From Aliikangiella sp. G2MR2-5 (GTDB lineage: Bacteria > Pseudomonadota > Gammaproteobacteria > Enterobacterales > Kangiellaceae): a DNA stretch of 64,000 nucleotides. Where the stretch lies: positions 558,001-622,000 of the forward strand of contig NZ_JADPQF010000002.1 of the NCBI RefSeq assembly GCF_015687155.1, read 5' to 3'. The notes under the pieces were generated by a model. It was not told where the DNA came from. It did not search any database and was given only the letters and a program-made list of their open reading frames with translations. Position numbers and translations under genes: made by a program. Positions 1 through 8,365 of this stretch are shown in pieces (within the stretch, counting starts at the first letter, position 1; each line of letters begins with the position of its first letter).

Positions 1-186
1 GCCCGTCGACTTTACAGCCCGTGCAGCGCCTTCACCTTGAACAATATAGCTCAAAGCGCTTTTAGCGTTCGTTGCCTGAGAGTTTGACCATTCAACTACC
101 ACTGCATAGATAGTTAATGCAGTAACGACTAGAAAACTAATCTTGGCAGCAGAGTGTTTTTTTAACTTCAGTTGAATAAAATTCAT
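1..186 (-). CDS. N-terminus of an exported protein, probably an S8 (subtilisin-like) protease; runs off the window
   Basis: The reading frame runs from an ATG at 186 to base 1 without a stop, giving about 62 residues. It begins MNFIQLKLKKHSAAK, then a hydrophobic stretch (FLVVTALTIYAVVV), then a segment containing YIVQGEGAARAVKSTG. The first part looks like a signal peptide or membrane anchor. The YIVQG-type segment resembles the start of an inhibitor-I9 propeptide of secreted subtilases, and two complete subtilase genes lie next door. There is a good SD (AGAGGTGA) just upstream; a second ATG at 189 is too close to it. The catalytic domain is outside the window, so the family assignment is inference. 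The gene is divergent from the next one, and the TTGTCGGATCTC repeats that precede the other two proteases are not seen in its orientation. Confidence 0.5.
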   Translation of the reverse strand, partial: MNFIQLKLKKHSAAKISFLVVTALTIYAVVVEWSNSQATNAKSALSYIVQGEGAARAVKSTG

Positions 187-658
187 CATTCACCTCTGTC
201 ATAAGTACAACAGCTAAATATACACTACATTTAATCCCGTCATATCTTATTGATTTTACTAGGTTTTTATCTGTTTTTATTATAATCTCTATCCCTAGCT
301 GAATATTAGTTTAGCGACAAACAACAAAAAATGCACTTCAATTGCTTAATTTGTAAATAATTCACCAAAATATGCAATTTAATCTTCCATTTAATCTTTC
401 AAATTCGAAGATAACATAACCTATATCAATTGGAGATATTTTTATTAATTTGTTTTTCAGTCCTAATATGACGTAAAGATTACCGTTTTTTAGCCAATTT
501 TTAAAGTAAATCTCCCTTGAAATGGCGAATTTTTGAGCTTTATTTGCATGCTTGTCGGATCTCAAACAATTTTTGTCGGATCTCTACTATTTAGTATTTC
601 AATAAAAGTGATAAAAATAGAGCTCTTACTCACAAGGACTGAAAAAGGGAGCATTTCA
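187..658. other. Intergenic region between divergent genes, AT-rich, carries operator-like repeats
   Basis: I see no convincing gene in these 472 bases. A short minus-strand frame over 362-565 has no SD and no protein-like features. The notable content is the pair of direct repeats at 552-584, annotated separately. The rest is AT-rich and presumably holds two divergent promoters that I cannot place with confidence. Confidence 0.6.
552..584 (+). promoter_or_regulatory. Tandem operator candidate: two exact TTGTCGGATCTC direct repeats, 21 bp apart
   Basis: Perfect 12-bp copies lie at 552-563 and 573-584, so start-to-start spacing is exactly 21 bp, two helical turns. The same element pair with the same spacing occurs at 5270-5302 before the other complete S8 protease gene. 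Eighteen bases around the proximal copies match at 17 positions (567-584 against 5285-5302). Direct repeats about 21 bp apart are typical of AraC/XylS-family binding sites, and the gene between the two proteases encodes an AraC-type DNA-binding domain. The repeats end 74 bp before the protease start codon, a normal activator position. Binding by that protein is inference. Confidence 0.7.
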
Positions 659-1831
659 ATGAAAATAACAATAGTCGCAAGCGCAGTAGGGATGGCACTA
701 GCAGGAGTCACTCTCTCTGCAGTGGCAAACGGAAACCAGCCAACGAACTCAAGCAGTGAACTAGCCAATATACATAACCAGTGTATTGTTCGTCTGGACG
801 ACTCAGTGAATGCTAACGAAGTATCAGGGCTGGCAAGAGGCATGCTAATGAAGGCAAATCGCTCTGCCAATATGAATGCTTCTCTAAAGCATACCTATAA
901 GCATTCTATAAAAGGTTTTACCATGACCATGCCATGCTCCGCAGCCAGCAAAGCTCTGGAAAATGAACTGTCTGTAAAAAGCCTGACTCCAGATGGTGTT
1001 GTTTTTATGAATCCAGGACCTCCTCCTGGAAAAGGAAATGGTGGTGGCGGTAGTACTGCACAGGTGGAACCATGGAGCGTTACTCGTGTTGGTGGACCTG
1101 TCGATGGCACAGGTCGCACTGCCTGGGTTATAGATACCGGTATTGATGTTGCCCACGCAGATTTAAATGTTGACGCTTCACGAGGTTTCTCAGCCTTCAC
1201 CAAAGGCAGAAATGCTGGTGTAAACGACGGCAATGGACATGGAACACACGTAGCCGGCACTATCGGAGCGATAGACAACAATATTGACGTTGTCGGTGTC
1301 GCCGCCAATGCCACAGTGGTTCCTGTTAAAGTCCTTGATTCACGTGGCTCGGGTTCAATTTCCGGTGTTATCGCAGGCATTGACCATGTTGCTGCCAATG
1401 CGAGCCCGGGCGACTGTGCCAATATGAGTCTTGGTGGCGGCGTTAGCAGCGATCTGGATGATGCAGTCAAGAACGCAGCACAAAGTTCAGGCGCGTATTT
1501 TGTTCTGGCAGCCGGTAATGATGGCGATCACGCAAACAATCACTCTCCGGCACGCGCTAACGGGAACAATATTTTTACCATTTCTGCGACTGACTCTAAC
1601 GACAATCTCGCTTCATGGTCTAACTATGGCAATCCGCCAGTCGACTACGCAGCTCCAGGTGTCAGCATTTTATCCACTAAGAAAGGCGGTGGCACAACGA
1701 CCATGTCAGGTACGTCAATGGCATCACCAGCAGCTTGTGCTGTTGTTATGATGAGTAATGGGCACCCAGGTTCTTCAGGCAACGCAGGAAACGATCCTGA
1801 CGGCAACCCAGACCCGATTATTCATCTGTAA
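659..1831 (+). CDS. Secreted S8 family serine protease (subtilisin-like), short form
   Basis: An exported endopeptidase of 390 residues. It has a signal peptide (MKITIVASAVGMALAG...), a propeptide-like segment (about 35-125), a short proline/glycine-rich linker (PGPPPGKGNGGGGS) and a subtilase domain from about 145 to 375. The catalytic triad is visible: D159 (VIDTGID), H194 (NGHGTHVAGT) and S353 (GTSMASPA), with oxyanion-hole N287 (AAGNDG). The chosen ATG has an AAGGGAG SD and starts the signal peptide; the frame is open upstream to 533, but that extension has no SD. There are no C-terminal accessory domains, only a short Asn/Gly/Asp-rich tail, unlike the larger paralogue at 5495. It is probably controlled through the direct repeats at 552-584. 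Family assignment is firm; the substrate is unknown. Confidence 0.93.
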   Translation: MKITIVASAVGMALAGVTLSAVANGNQPTNSSSELANIHNQCIVRLDDSVNANEVSGLARGMLMKANRSANMNASLKHTYKHSIKGFTMTMPCSAASKALENELSVKSLTPDGVVFMNPGPPPGKGNGGGGSTAQVEPWSVTRVGGPVDGTGRTAWVIDTGIDVAHADLNVDASRGFSAFTKGRNAGVNDGNGHGTHVAGTIGAIDNNIDVVGVAANATVVPVKVLDSRGSGSISGVIAGIDHVAANASPGDCANMSLGGGVSSDLDDAVKNAAQSSGAYFVLAAGNDGDHANNHSPARANGNNIFTISATDSNDNLASWSNYGNPPVDYAAPGVSILSTKKGGGTTTMSGTSMASPAACAVVMMSNGHPGSSGNAGNDPDGNPDPIIHL

Positions 1832-1890
1832 TGCTTAACAATATTCAGATTCCTGTTATAACAATTAAAAAGTAAGCATGTCACTATTTA

Positions 1891-1917
1891 AGCCACCTTA
1901 TACCGGTGGCTTTTTTT
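1891..1917 (+). terminator. Rho-independent terminator after the first S8 protease
   Basis: AGCCACC and GGTGGCT arms enclose a short loop and are followed by seven T residues. It lies 60 bp after the protease stop codon. It also argues against starting the next gene at 1878, since that start would place the terminator inside the coding region. Confidence 0.85.
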
Positions 1918-1985
1918 ATGAAAGGAGTAACAATAGGGAAATTGAAAAGCGTTATTTAGCCGGGCAACAATCAGCTTTACTTGGC

Positions 1986-1991
1986 TATAAT
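1986..1991 (+). promoter_or_regulatory. Possible -10 box of the hybrid kinase gene
   Basis: A perfect TATAAT lies 45 bp before the ATG at 2037, downstream of the preceding terminator. No good -35 hexamer is visible at 17 bp, so it would need an activator or be weak. No copy of the TTGTCGGATCTC operator is seen here, so the regulator gene may be controlled separately from the proteases. Confidence 0.4.
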
Positions 1992-2036
1992 CATTCATGG
2001 CCAAAAACGATAATAATATATAAACGAAAGATTCAT

Positions 2037-5000
2037 ATGAACCATAACAGTAACAATAACTTTCCTTCGGTCAGGCAATTACTTTCTTCTCACTTACTTG
2101 GAGTGATAACGGTTGCTTTCGCTGTTTCGCTGTTTTTGATCTACCTGCTACCTTTGGCAGATAAAGATCAGCTACAAGATTTTAGCCACTATTATGCGGA
2201 TGCGATATTCTTGCTAATCATATTGTTATCTATCGGCAAAGAGTTTCGCCAATCTAATACTCTGGTCGATCCCATATACTGGCTTTTACTCGGCGCTGCA
2301 TTTTTCAGCTGGTTTTCAGTTAGTCTACTCAAAGTTACTCTGTGGCCGGAAATTGCAGGGCCTACCCAACAAACCTTGAATGCCATAGCTTACTTTCTCT
2401 ACTACGCTTTGATGATAGCGGCAATCGAAGTCAAAACTTATACTGAAGCACGACAACTTTTATCGATTCCAAGTTTGGTAATCTGGGCTTCAAGCCTCGC
2501 TTTTGTTCTCGGTGCGTTTATTTTTCTTGTTCTAACCCATTCCCGGGGAATTAATCTGAAACAAGGCGAAATAGAATATTCATTTGTATTCTATATGCTA
2601 ATGGATTGTTATGTTTTTATTCGCTGGATTTTTCTCGCCTGGTATAGCCGCAAATCGCTGTGGATTGGTTATGCTCTATTAGCCTTGTCCTCAATCGGCT
2701 GGTTAGCTGCAGATCTTGTTGAAAGCCTGCATTACGCCGAAAGATTGATGCTTGTCAGTGGCAGCTGGATAGATTGGCTCTGGTATCTTCCCTACTTCGC
2801 AGCAATTGCCGGATTGAATATTAAAATTAGTGCCTCCACCGAAAAAACCATCGATTCGAGCTCGGCAAGAAGCCATTTTTTAAACAGCCCGGTTCTCTTC
2901 GTGATGATTTGTTTTTTGCTAGAAAAACTAATCTCTACAAATCCTGAATGGTTTAGCCCTCTCAACGCTACCCAACTATCAGTATTCAATCTGTGGATTA
3001 CCGTTATGTTGGTACTTAGCGCGGTACAACTTTATATTTATATTCAATCTGAGAAATACCTTAAAAGTCGACTGAACCAGAATGCTCACGCATTAACGGC
3101 ACTTAAACAGCGAATGGAACAACAAGCACTATCTCTTAAAGAGCAGGCGGCCTCTAATCAGGCGATACTGGAAACAACACACAATGCGATTTTCACACTG
3201 AATCAAAGTGGCAGAATACTTTCCTGTAATCCTGCTGCTTGCCAATTACTTGCTCTTTCTCAGGACGAACTTGTTGGCAATAACTTTATAGAGGTTACTC
3301 AAGCTGATGGGGAGCTTAATCGCTTTTTTACGTATCAAAGCTACAGACAGAAGTTGACCCAGTCTGAAGGCGGAATTGAAATCGAAGCCAATATTATTGC
3401 CAAAGACGAGATAAAAACCCCGGTTCACGTCACTATGTCACACGATAAAAGAGGGGCCAGCGGCAACCTGGTAGTATCTTTAATTAATATCAGTGAACAA
3501 AAACAGGCCGAAGAAGAAGCGTTACAACTAAAGGACCAGTTTACTCAGAATATTTCCCATGAATTCCGAACGCCCTTAACCATTATTAACGGAGTTCTTG
3601 ATAACTTGCTCAGTCACGAGCAAAGCGATAAAGATAAGTCTCAACTTGAAACAGCAAAACGCAACGTATTGCGGATGATCCGTATGGTGGAACAGCTGCT
3701 GGAATTATCAAGAATTGCCAATGATCCTATCCCGCTTTCCACTATAAATGTTTCCAGCCTGCTGGGTTTTGTTTGTCACTCGTTTGAAGAAATAGCTAAA
3801 AATCAGCAACTAGAGTTTAGCTACAAACTACCGGAAGAAGCCTGGGTAGAAGGCAATTCGCAGGCAGCAGAGAAAATTCTGTTTAACCTGCTATCCAATG
3901 CCTTCAAATATACCAATCGCGGTAGCGTAAAAATCGAGCTCAGCCGACTAGGTGATCATTTTAAGATTAGCGTAACCGATACCGGAGTTGGAATTGAATC
4001 TTCCCAGCTTTCGCAAATATTTAATCGTTTTCATCGTGTTAACTCACAGGCCACACAAAATATTCAGGGAGTGGGAATAGGACTCGCGCTAGTCAATGAA
4101 CTTTGTATGGCTATGCGCTGGCAAATTGAAGTCAACTCAACTCCGGGTAAAGGCACCTGCTTTACGCTGACAATCAAACAGAGCGACAATCGGCAGCTTG
4201 CTGATAAAGTGCAGGTCCAGCCGATGATGCTGTCAAAAAGTACACAACAAAGTATGCAGTCGGAGGTTTTTGAAACTAAAACAAAAATTCACCGCAAGCC
4301 ACTGCAAAAGTCAGAAAACTCAGTGCTGATTGTGGAAGACAATCCCGATATGTTATCCCATATCAATGATATCCTTTCGCCTTACCACCACTGTCTTTTA
4401 GCAGATAACGGCGAAGAGGGGGTAAGACTGGCAATGGACTACTTACCGGATATCATTGTATCCGACGTTATGATGCCCGGTATCGACGGCTTTGAATTGC
4501 TCAAAACCTTGAAAAAAACCGATATGACCTCGCACATACCGATTATTCTACTAACGGCAAGAAGTGATACCGATAGTAAAATAAAGGGACTGGAAGCCGA
4601 AGCCGATGACTATCTGAGTAAACCATTTGACGCAGAAGAGCTTACTCTGCGGGTCAAAAATCAACTACGCTCACGCCAGAAACTTCAGCAAAAACTAAGT
4701 ATGCAATGGCAACAAAGTGGAGAAGCTTCTGCACCTCCAGTTGAAGACAAATTTGTTATAAAACTGGAAGATGTCTTTGAAAAGAACTTTACCAATACCA
4801 ACTTTTCAATGGTTGAACTGGCAAGTCAATTAGCAATGAGTGAGCGCCAGTCGCAGCGAAAAATTAAATCCGTACTCGGTATCAGTCCGCTGGAAGCACT
4901 TAAGCAATATCGACTGAGAAAGGCCAAAATCCAGCTGGAAACAGGTGAACAGATTGGCGTGGTTGCTCAGTCTTGCGGGTTTACCTCTCAATCATATTTC

Positions 5001-5063
5001 GGCCGATGCTTTAAGGAAACTTATGGAATGACACCGAAACAGTTTCAGCAGTCATTCAAGTAG
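2037..5063 (+). CDS. Membrane hybrid histidine kinase with PAS, receiver and AraC-type DNA-binding domain in one chain
   Basis: A one-polypeptide signalling system of 1008 residues. The N-terminal third has several hydrophobic membrane segments (to about residue 345), then a coiled-coil stretch and a PAS domain (about 375-488). The HisKA domain has phospho-acceptor H508 (SHEFRTPLT). The ATPase domain has N-box NAFKYTNRG, DTGVGIE and GVGIGLALV. A receiver domain follows (VLIVEDNPDM, phospho-acceptor D810 in VSDVMMPG, KPFDAEEL), and an AraC helix-turn-helix pair from about 907 to the end (CGFTSQSYFGRCFKE). It should sense a signal at the membrane and bind DNA itself while membrane-attached. The layout recalls the Bacteroides HTCS proteins, but the sensor is a multi-pass membrane domain, not a periplasmic propeller. 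It sits between two subtilase genes that share operator-like repeats. The frame is open to 1878, but the SD-proximal ATG at 2037 avoids the upstream terminator. Confidence 0.92.
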   Translation: MNHNSNNNFPSVRQLLSSHLLGVITVAFAVSLFLIYLLPLADKDQLQDFSHYYADAIFLLIILLSIGKEFRQSNTLVDPIYWLLLGAAFFSWFSVSLLKVTLWPEIAGPTQQTLNAIAYFLYYALMIAAIEVKTYTEARQLLSIPSLVIWASSLAFVLGAFIFLVLTHSRGINLKQGEIEYSFVFYMLMDCYVFIRWIFLAWYSRKSLWIGYALLALSSIGWLAADLVESLHYAERLMLVSGSWIDWLWYLPYFAAIAGLNIKISASTEKTIDSSSARSHFLNSPVLFVMICFLLEKLISTNPEWFSPLNATQLSVFNLWITVMLVLSAVQLYIYIQSEKYLKSRLNQNAHALTALKQRMEQQALSLKEQAASNQAILETTHNAIFTLNQSGRILSCNPAACQLLALSQDELVGNNFIEVTQADGELNRFFTYQSYRQKLTQSEGGIEIEANIIAKDEIKTPVHVTMSHDKRGASGNLVVSLINISEQKQAEEEALQLKDQFTQNISHEFRTPLTIINGVLDNLLSHEQSDKDKSQLETAKRNVLRMIRMVEQLLELSRIANDPIPLSTINVSSLLGFVCHSFEEIAKNQQLEFSYKLPEEAWVEGNSQAAEKILFNLLSNAFKYTNRGSVKIELSRLGDHFKISVTDTGVGIESSQLSQIFNRFHRVNSQATQNIQGVGIGLALVNELCMAMRWQIEVNSTPGKGTCFTLTIKQSDNRQLADKVQVQPMMLSKSTQQSMQSEVFETKTKIHRKPLQKSENSVLIVEDNPDMLSHINDILSPYHHCLLADNGEEGVRLAMDYLPDIIVSDVMMPGIDGFELLKTLKKTDMTSHIPIILLTARSDTDSKIKGLEAEADDYLSKPFDAEELTLRVKNQLRSRQKLQQKLSMQWQQSGEASAPPVEDKFVIKLEDVFEKNFTNTNFSMVELASQLAMSERQSQRKIKSVLGISPLEALKQYRLRKAKIQLETGEQIGVVAQSCGFTSQSYFGRCFKETYGMTPKQFQQSFK

Positions 5064-5077
5064 AAGTTAACTTCGAA

Positions 5078-5121
5078 TACAAAATCTGACAGCCATCCCT
5101 CGCTGGTGGTCGGATTTTGTA
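5078..5121 (+). other. Long imperfect hairpin just after the hybrid kinase gene
   Basis: TACAAAATC (5078-5086) pairs with GATTTTGTA (5113-5121), and the stem continues inward for about four more pairs. No T tract follows, so it is not a classical terminator; it may protect the mRNA 3' end or be a remnant of a palindromic repeat. The 430-base gap to the next gene (5064-5494) also holds the operator pair at 5270-5302 and a duplicated leader element at 5387-5443. Confidence 0.45.
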
Positions 5122-5269
5122 CCCTGCTTTCCATCAAATTATTTATTATTACACGCACTTTTTTCTATCTTCAGTATCTTTTCGAAAGACTATCGTCGAC
5201 TCTTATTAAAGTATGTTTTTTTAAAAAACCCCTTTAAAAACATGTAAATATTACACAAAAAAGTACATT

Positions 5270-5302
5270 TTGACGGATTTTTAGCAATATTTGTCGGATC
5301 TC
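5270..5302 (+). promoter_or_regulatory. Tandem operator candidate before the second S8 protease, 21-bp spacing conserved
   Basis: The proximal copy (5291-5302) is identical to TTGTCGGATCTC. The distal copy (5270-5281, TTGACGGATTTT) matches at 9 of 12 positions. Start-to-start spacing is again exactly 21 bp, and the element is on the same strand as the gene it precedes. A plausible -10 (TATCCT, 5323-5328) lies 20 bp downstream, consistent with an activator overlapping the -35 region. Compare the entry at 552-584. Confidence 0.68.
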
Positions 5303-5386
5303 AGCTATCGCAAATTGAGAATTATCCTTAATAATCGGGCAACGCTTAAGGAGGGGCTCAGTAGTAGTAGTATCGTTGTAGAGATC

Positions 5387-5443
5387 CAAATCCTAATAAT
5401 AAATTTCAGCGCCTGCTTCTTTAGAGTCAAATTCTAATAATAA
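5387..5443 (+). repeat. Duplicated 16-base element in the leader of the second S8 protease
   Basis: CAAATCCTAATAATAA (5387-5402) recurs as CAAATTCTAATAATAA (5428-5443), 15 of 16 identical, 41 bp apart, both inside the presumed 5' untranslated region. A strong unused SD-like AAGGAGGGG lies further upstream (5348-5356). The repeat may bind a post-transcriptional regulator or be a neutral duplication. Confidence 0.5.
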
Positions 5444-5494
5444 TCCTTCCCGGCATTAACTCTCAAAACTTATAAAAGAATCAGGAGACTGAAC

Positions 5495-7585
5495 GTGGTA
5501 TCTAAGTTAACCAAACTATCAGCGGCGACATTAATCGCTCTAGGCGCTTCCGGCGCAGCAATGGCAGATGACGATCGTTATATCATCCAGGTAGATGCAG
5601 CTAAAAAGGGTGTTGTAAAAGCACTAGCTAAAAAACTGGGTGCAGAATTCAAAACTGAAGGACAAGGCTTTTTCTCAGCGGAATTCAGTGGAATGGATCT
5701 GGCTCAAGTCAAAGGCTTGATGAACAACCCTCACGTCAAGGCGGTTGAAGCAGATGTACGTCGTTACCCTATGGCGCTATACAATGACGATGCGGGTGAC
5801 GCGACAGTACAGCAATTAACTCCTTATGCAGTCTATCAATCTCAGGCTGATCAGTTAACGCTTCAGCCAGGTATGAAAGTTTGTATCATCGACTCAGGTA
5901 TCGCTGGTTCTCAAGGTGAAACCGGTGGTAAGAACTACGATTTCGACTGGTCTGTAATCACTGGTGATAACGATTCAGGTACAGGCAACTGGAATGCAGA
6001 CGGTGGTCCGCACGGAACTCACGTTGCAGGTACTATTGCTGCTGCTGACAACGGATTTGGTGTAGTTGGTATGGCGCCAGGCGTGCCACTGCACATTATC
6101 AAGGTATTTAACAACTCTGGATGGGGCTACTCGTCTGACTTGGCTGTTGCTGCACAAAAATGTACTAATGCAGGCGCTAATATCATCAGCATGAGCCTCG
6201 GCGGCGGCGGAGCCAACAGCACTGAAGAAAATGCTTTCAATACTTTCACTAATAACGGCGGTCTGGTTGTCGCCGCTGCAGGTAATGACGGAAACAATGT
6301 TCGCTCATACCCAGCAGGTTACAAATCTGTAATGATGATTGGTGCAAATGACGCTAACAACAATATCGCAGACTTTTCTCAGTTCCCTTCAAATACAAAA
6401 TCTTCGGGTCGTGGTAAAAATGCAACCACTGAAACCCACGACGGTTATGGTGTTGAAGTTACTGCCGGTGGTGTAGATACTTTATCAACCTACCCTTCAG
6501 GCGGCGCTTCTATGGCTTCAATGACAGCCGGTGGAGCAGGTTTCGCAGCTTCAGCTATGGAAAACAATGGTGAAGCTTCTGGCAGCACTTACTTCATGGG
6601 TACAGCCGAAGCGACAGATAATGGCGCAAACGGAAAAATCTGTGTAATTGACCGTGGCAACATTTCCTTCCACGACAAAGTTCAAAACTGTGAAAATTCT
6701 GGTGGTCTGGGTGCTATTGTTATTAACAATGAAGCTGGCATGCTTTACGGAACACTTGGCGATACCAACGCGACTACTATTCCAGCCGTTGGTGCAGCAT
6801 TGGAAGACCGCGCAGCAATCGTTGCAGCTAACTCTGCTACAGTAAAAGTTGGCGCAAGCGATTACGGATACATGAGCGGTACCTCTATGGCGACTCCTGC
6901 AGCTTCAGGTATGGCTGCCTTGATCTGGTCAAATCACCCTAACTGTACTGGAACTGACATCCGCGAAGCGATGAAAGCAACAGCAGAAGACCAAGGGACC
7001 GCAGGTCGCGACGACTACTTCGGTTACGGTATCGTTAAAGCGAAAGCAGCTTCTGACTACCTGGCAACTCAAGCATGTGGCGGTGGCAACCCTCCAACAG
7101 GAAACATTGCACCTGTCGCTTCATTCAACTTCTCTTGTACTGACCTAAGCTGTTCTTTCGATGGAAGTGCGAGTTCAGATAGTGACGGCAATATCGTTTC
7201 TTACAGCTGGAGCTTTGGCGCTTCAACCGCAACGGCTAACCATACATTTGCCGCGAGCGGCGACTACACAGTTAGCCTGACTGTTACTGACAACGAAGGT
7301 GCGACTCATACCAGCACAAAGACGGTATCTGTAAGCGACGGCAGCGAGCCACCTGCAGCAGACATCACTTTAAGTGGCTCACGTTCAGGAAATGGTCGTA
7401 GTATCACATTGAACTGGAACGGTGCAACAGGCGCAAACGTTGATGTTTATGTAAACGGTAGCCTAAACGGTACAACGGCTAACGACGGTAGCGTATCTTA
7501 CAGTGTGAATAAGCGTAATACCTACACTTTCACTATCTGTGAAGAAGGCTCTACAACCGCTTGCTCCAACACTATTACTCTGTAA
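5495..7585 (+). CDS. Secreted S8 family serine protease with PA insert and PKD domain
   Basis: An exported subtilase of 696 residues. It has a signal peptide (ending near AAMADDD), an I9-type propeptide starting RYIIQVDAAKK (about 28-90), and a catalytic domain with D133 (CIIDSGI), H173 (PHGTHVAGT), N264 (AAGNDG) and S464 (GTSMATPA). A protease-associated insert lies between N264 and S464 (about 355-445, containing ICVIDRGNISFHDK). After the catalytic domain comes a PKD domain (about 538-610, SFDGSASSDSDGNIVSYSWSFG) and a final beta-sandwich-like domain (about 620-696). It starts at GTG with a strong AGGAGA SD; no ATG gives a better signal peptide. PKD domains of marine proteases commonly aid substrate binding, e.g. 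to collagen; that role is inferred here. It is probably activated through the repeats at 5270-5302. Confidence 0.95.
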   Translation: MVSKLTKLSAATLIALGASGAAMADDDRYIIQVDAAKKGVVKALAKKLGAEFKTEGQGFFSAEFSGMDLAQVKGLMNNPHVKAVEADVRRYPMALYNDDAGDATVQQLTPYAVYQSQADQLTLQPGMKVCIIDSGIAGSQGETGGKNYDFDWSVITGDNDSGTGNWNADGGPHGTHVAGTIAAADNGFGVVGMAPGVPLHIIKVFNNSGWGYSSDLAVAAQKCTNAGANIISMSLGGGGANSTEENAFNTFTNNGGLVVAAAGNDGNNVRSYPAGYKSVMMIGANDANNNIADFSQFPSNTKSSGRGKNATTETHDGYGVEVTAGGVDTLSTYPSGGASMASMTAGGAGFAASAMENNGEASGSTYFMGTAEATDNGANGKICVIDRGNISFHDKVQNCENSGGLGAIVINNEAGMLYGTLGDTNATTIPAVGAALEDRAAIVAANSATVKVGASDYGYMSGTSMATPAASGMAALIWSNHPNCTGTDIREAMKATAEDQGTAGRDDYFGYGIVKAKAASDYLATQACGGGNPPTGNIAPVASFNFSCTDLSCSFDGSASSDSDGNIVSYSWSFGASTATANHTFAASGDYTVSLTVTDNEGATHTSTKTVSVSDGSEPPAADITLSGSRSGNGRSITLNWNGATGANVDVYVNGSLNGTTANDGSVSYSVNKRNTYTFTICEEGSTTACSNTITL

Positions 7586-7602
7586 TAGCGTTATTGAACA
7601 AC

Positions 7603-7632
7603 AAAAAAGGGCCTGAATTCAGGCCCTTTTTT
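7603..7632. terminator. Bidirectional rho-independent terminator between convergent genes
   Basis: A perfect palindrome with AAAAAAGGGCCTGA and TCAGGCCCTTTTTT arms meeting with almost no loop. It has T runs in both directions and serves the protease gene on the plus strand and the small gene on the minus strand. Confidence 0.9.
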
Positions 7633-7651
7633 TATCAAGCAAACTTTGAAG

Positions 7652-7993
7652 CTATATATTGGAAAAATCCACTCCCGCAGCTTTAAGCTTTTCGATTTGT
7701 CGTTTTGAAAGTCTGATAGCTGAACCTCTGTAGGGCTTGTTAAAAGCATACTCCCACTTTCTATCCTTTCTATTAGACTGTGCAATACGATTATCCTTGT
7801 TTACTTCACGACAAAATCGTTTTGAGTGTTCAAACCCAAGCTTTTCAGAATAGGCTTTTAAATACTGTTTATCGTGCTTTGTCTGACTCACTCCTTGTTT
7901 GGCACAATATTCATCACTGGTATAAACAACATCTTCACCGGCAACGGCAAGACCACTAAAGACAACCAAAGCAACTGGAATTAGCTTTTTCAT
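7652..7993 (-). CDS. Small exported protein of unknown function
   Basis: A 113-residue protein with a clear signal peptide (MKKLIPVALVVFSGLAVAG). The mature part, about 94 residues, is rich in Lys and Arg with two cysteines (YCAKQG and RFCREV) that could form a disulfide in the periplasm. The ATG at 7993 has an excellent GGAGG SD; the open frame begins 7 codons earlier without one. I do not recognise the family. It is convergent with the second S8 protease and monocistronic. Confidence 0.75.
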   Translation of the reverse strand: MKKLIPVALVVFSGLAVAGEDVVYTSDEYCAKQGVSQTKHDKQYLKAYSEKLGFEHSKRFCREVNKDNRIAQSNRKDRKWEYAFNKPYRGSAIRLSKRQIEKLKAAGVDFSNI

Positions 7994-8365
7994 TTTCGAC
8001 CTCCGAACAATCATACTGGAAACTGATTTTAATAAATTGACGTACTGGCAGATTTCGTACAGTTAAAGTATACAAAGCTTGAGGTAAACAGGTGTTGCCG
8101 GATGTAATAGCTCTTTTCAAAAGCGGCGAAATGAAACTTTTTGTAACGCCTGTCAATAAATTAAATTTTTATTCAACTTTTAATCAATACAAAATGCACT
8201 CTTTTTGTTTACAGAAAAGTCCAGACTCTGAGCGACTGACGCTAAAAAGCAACTAACAGGCTAATAACTAACCCAGGAAAAGTGATGAATTTCGGCATAT
8301 TCCTAATTCATTGCCTATTCTTATGTTAATAAACATTAAAAATTCAGATTGCAGAAAGCAGGGAT
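7994..8365. other. Intergenic region between divergent genes; no gene seen
   Basis: AT-rich sequence between divergent start codons. ACAGGTGTT (about 8088-8096) and AACGCCTGT (about 8146-8154) are near-perfect inverted repeats around a 50-base interval, a possible fold or operator. Otherwise I see nothing I can name. Confidence 0.45.

Noticed and set aside
895-1470. Long open frame (191 codons) on the minus strand inside the first S8 protease gene
   Set aside because: Antisense shadow of a strong coding region; no SD, and the protein is low-complexity Pro/Thr/Ala typical of a reversed GC-rich frame.
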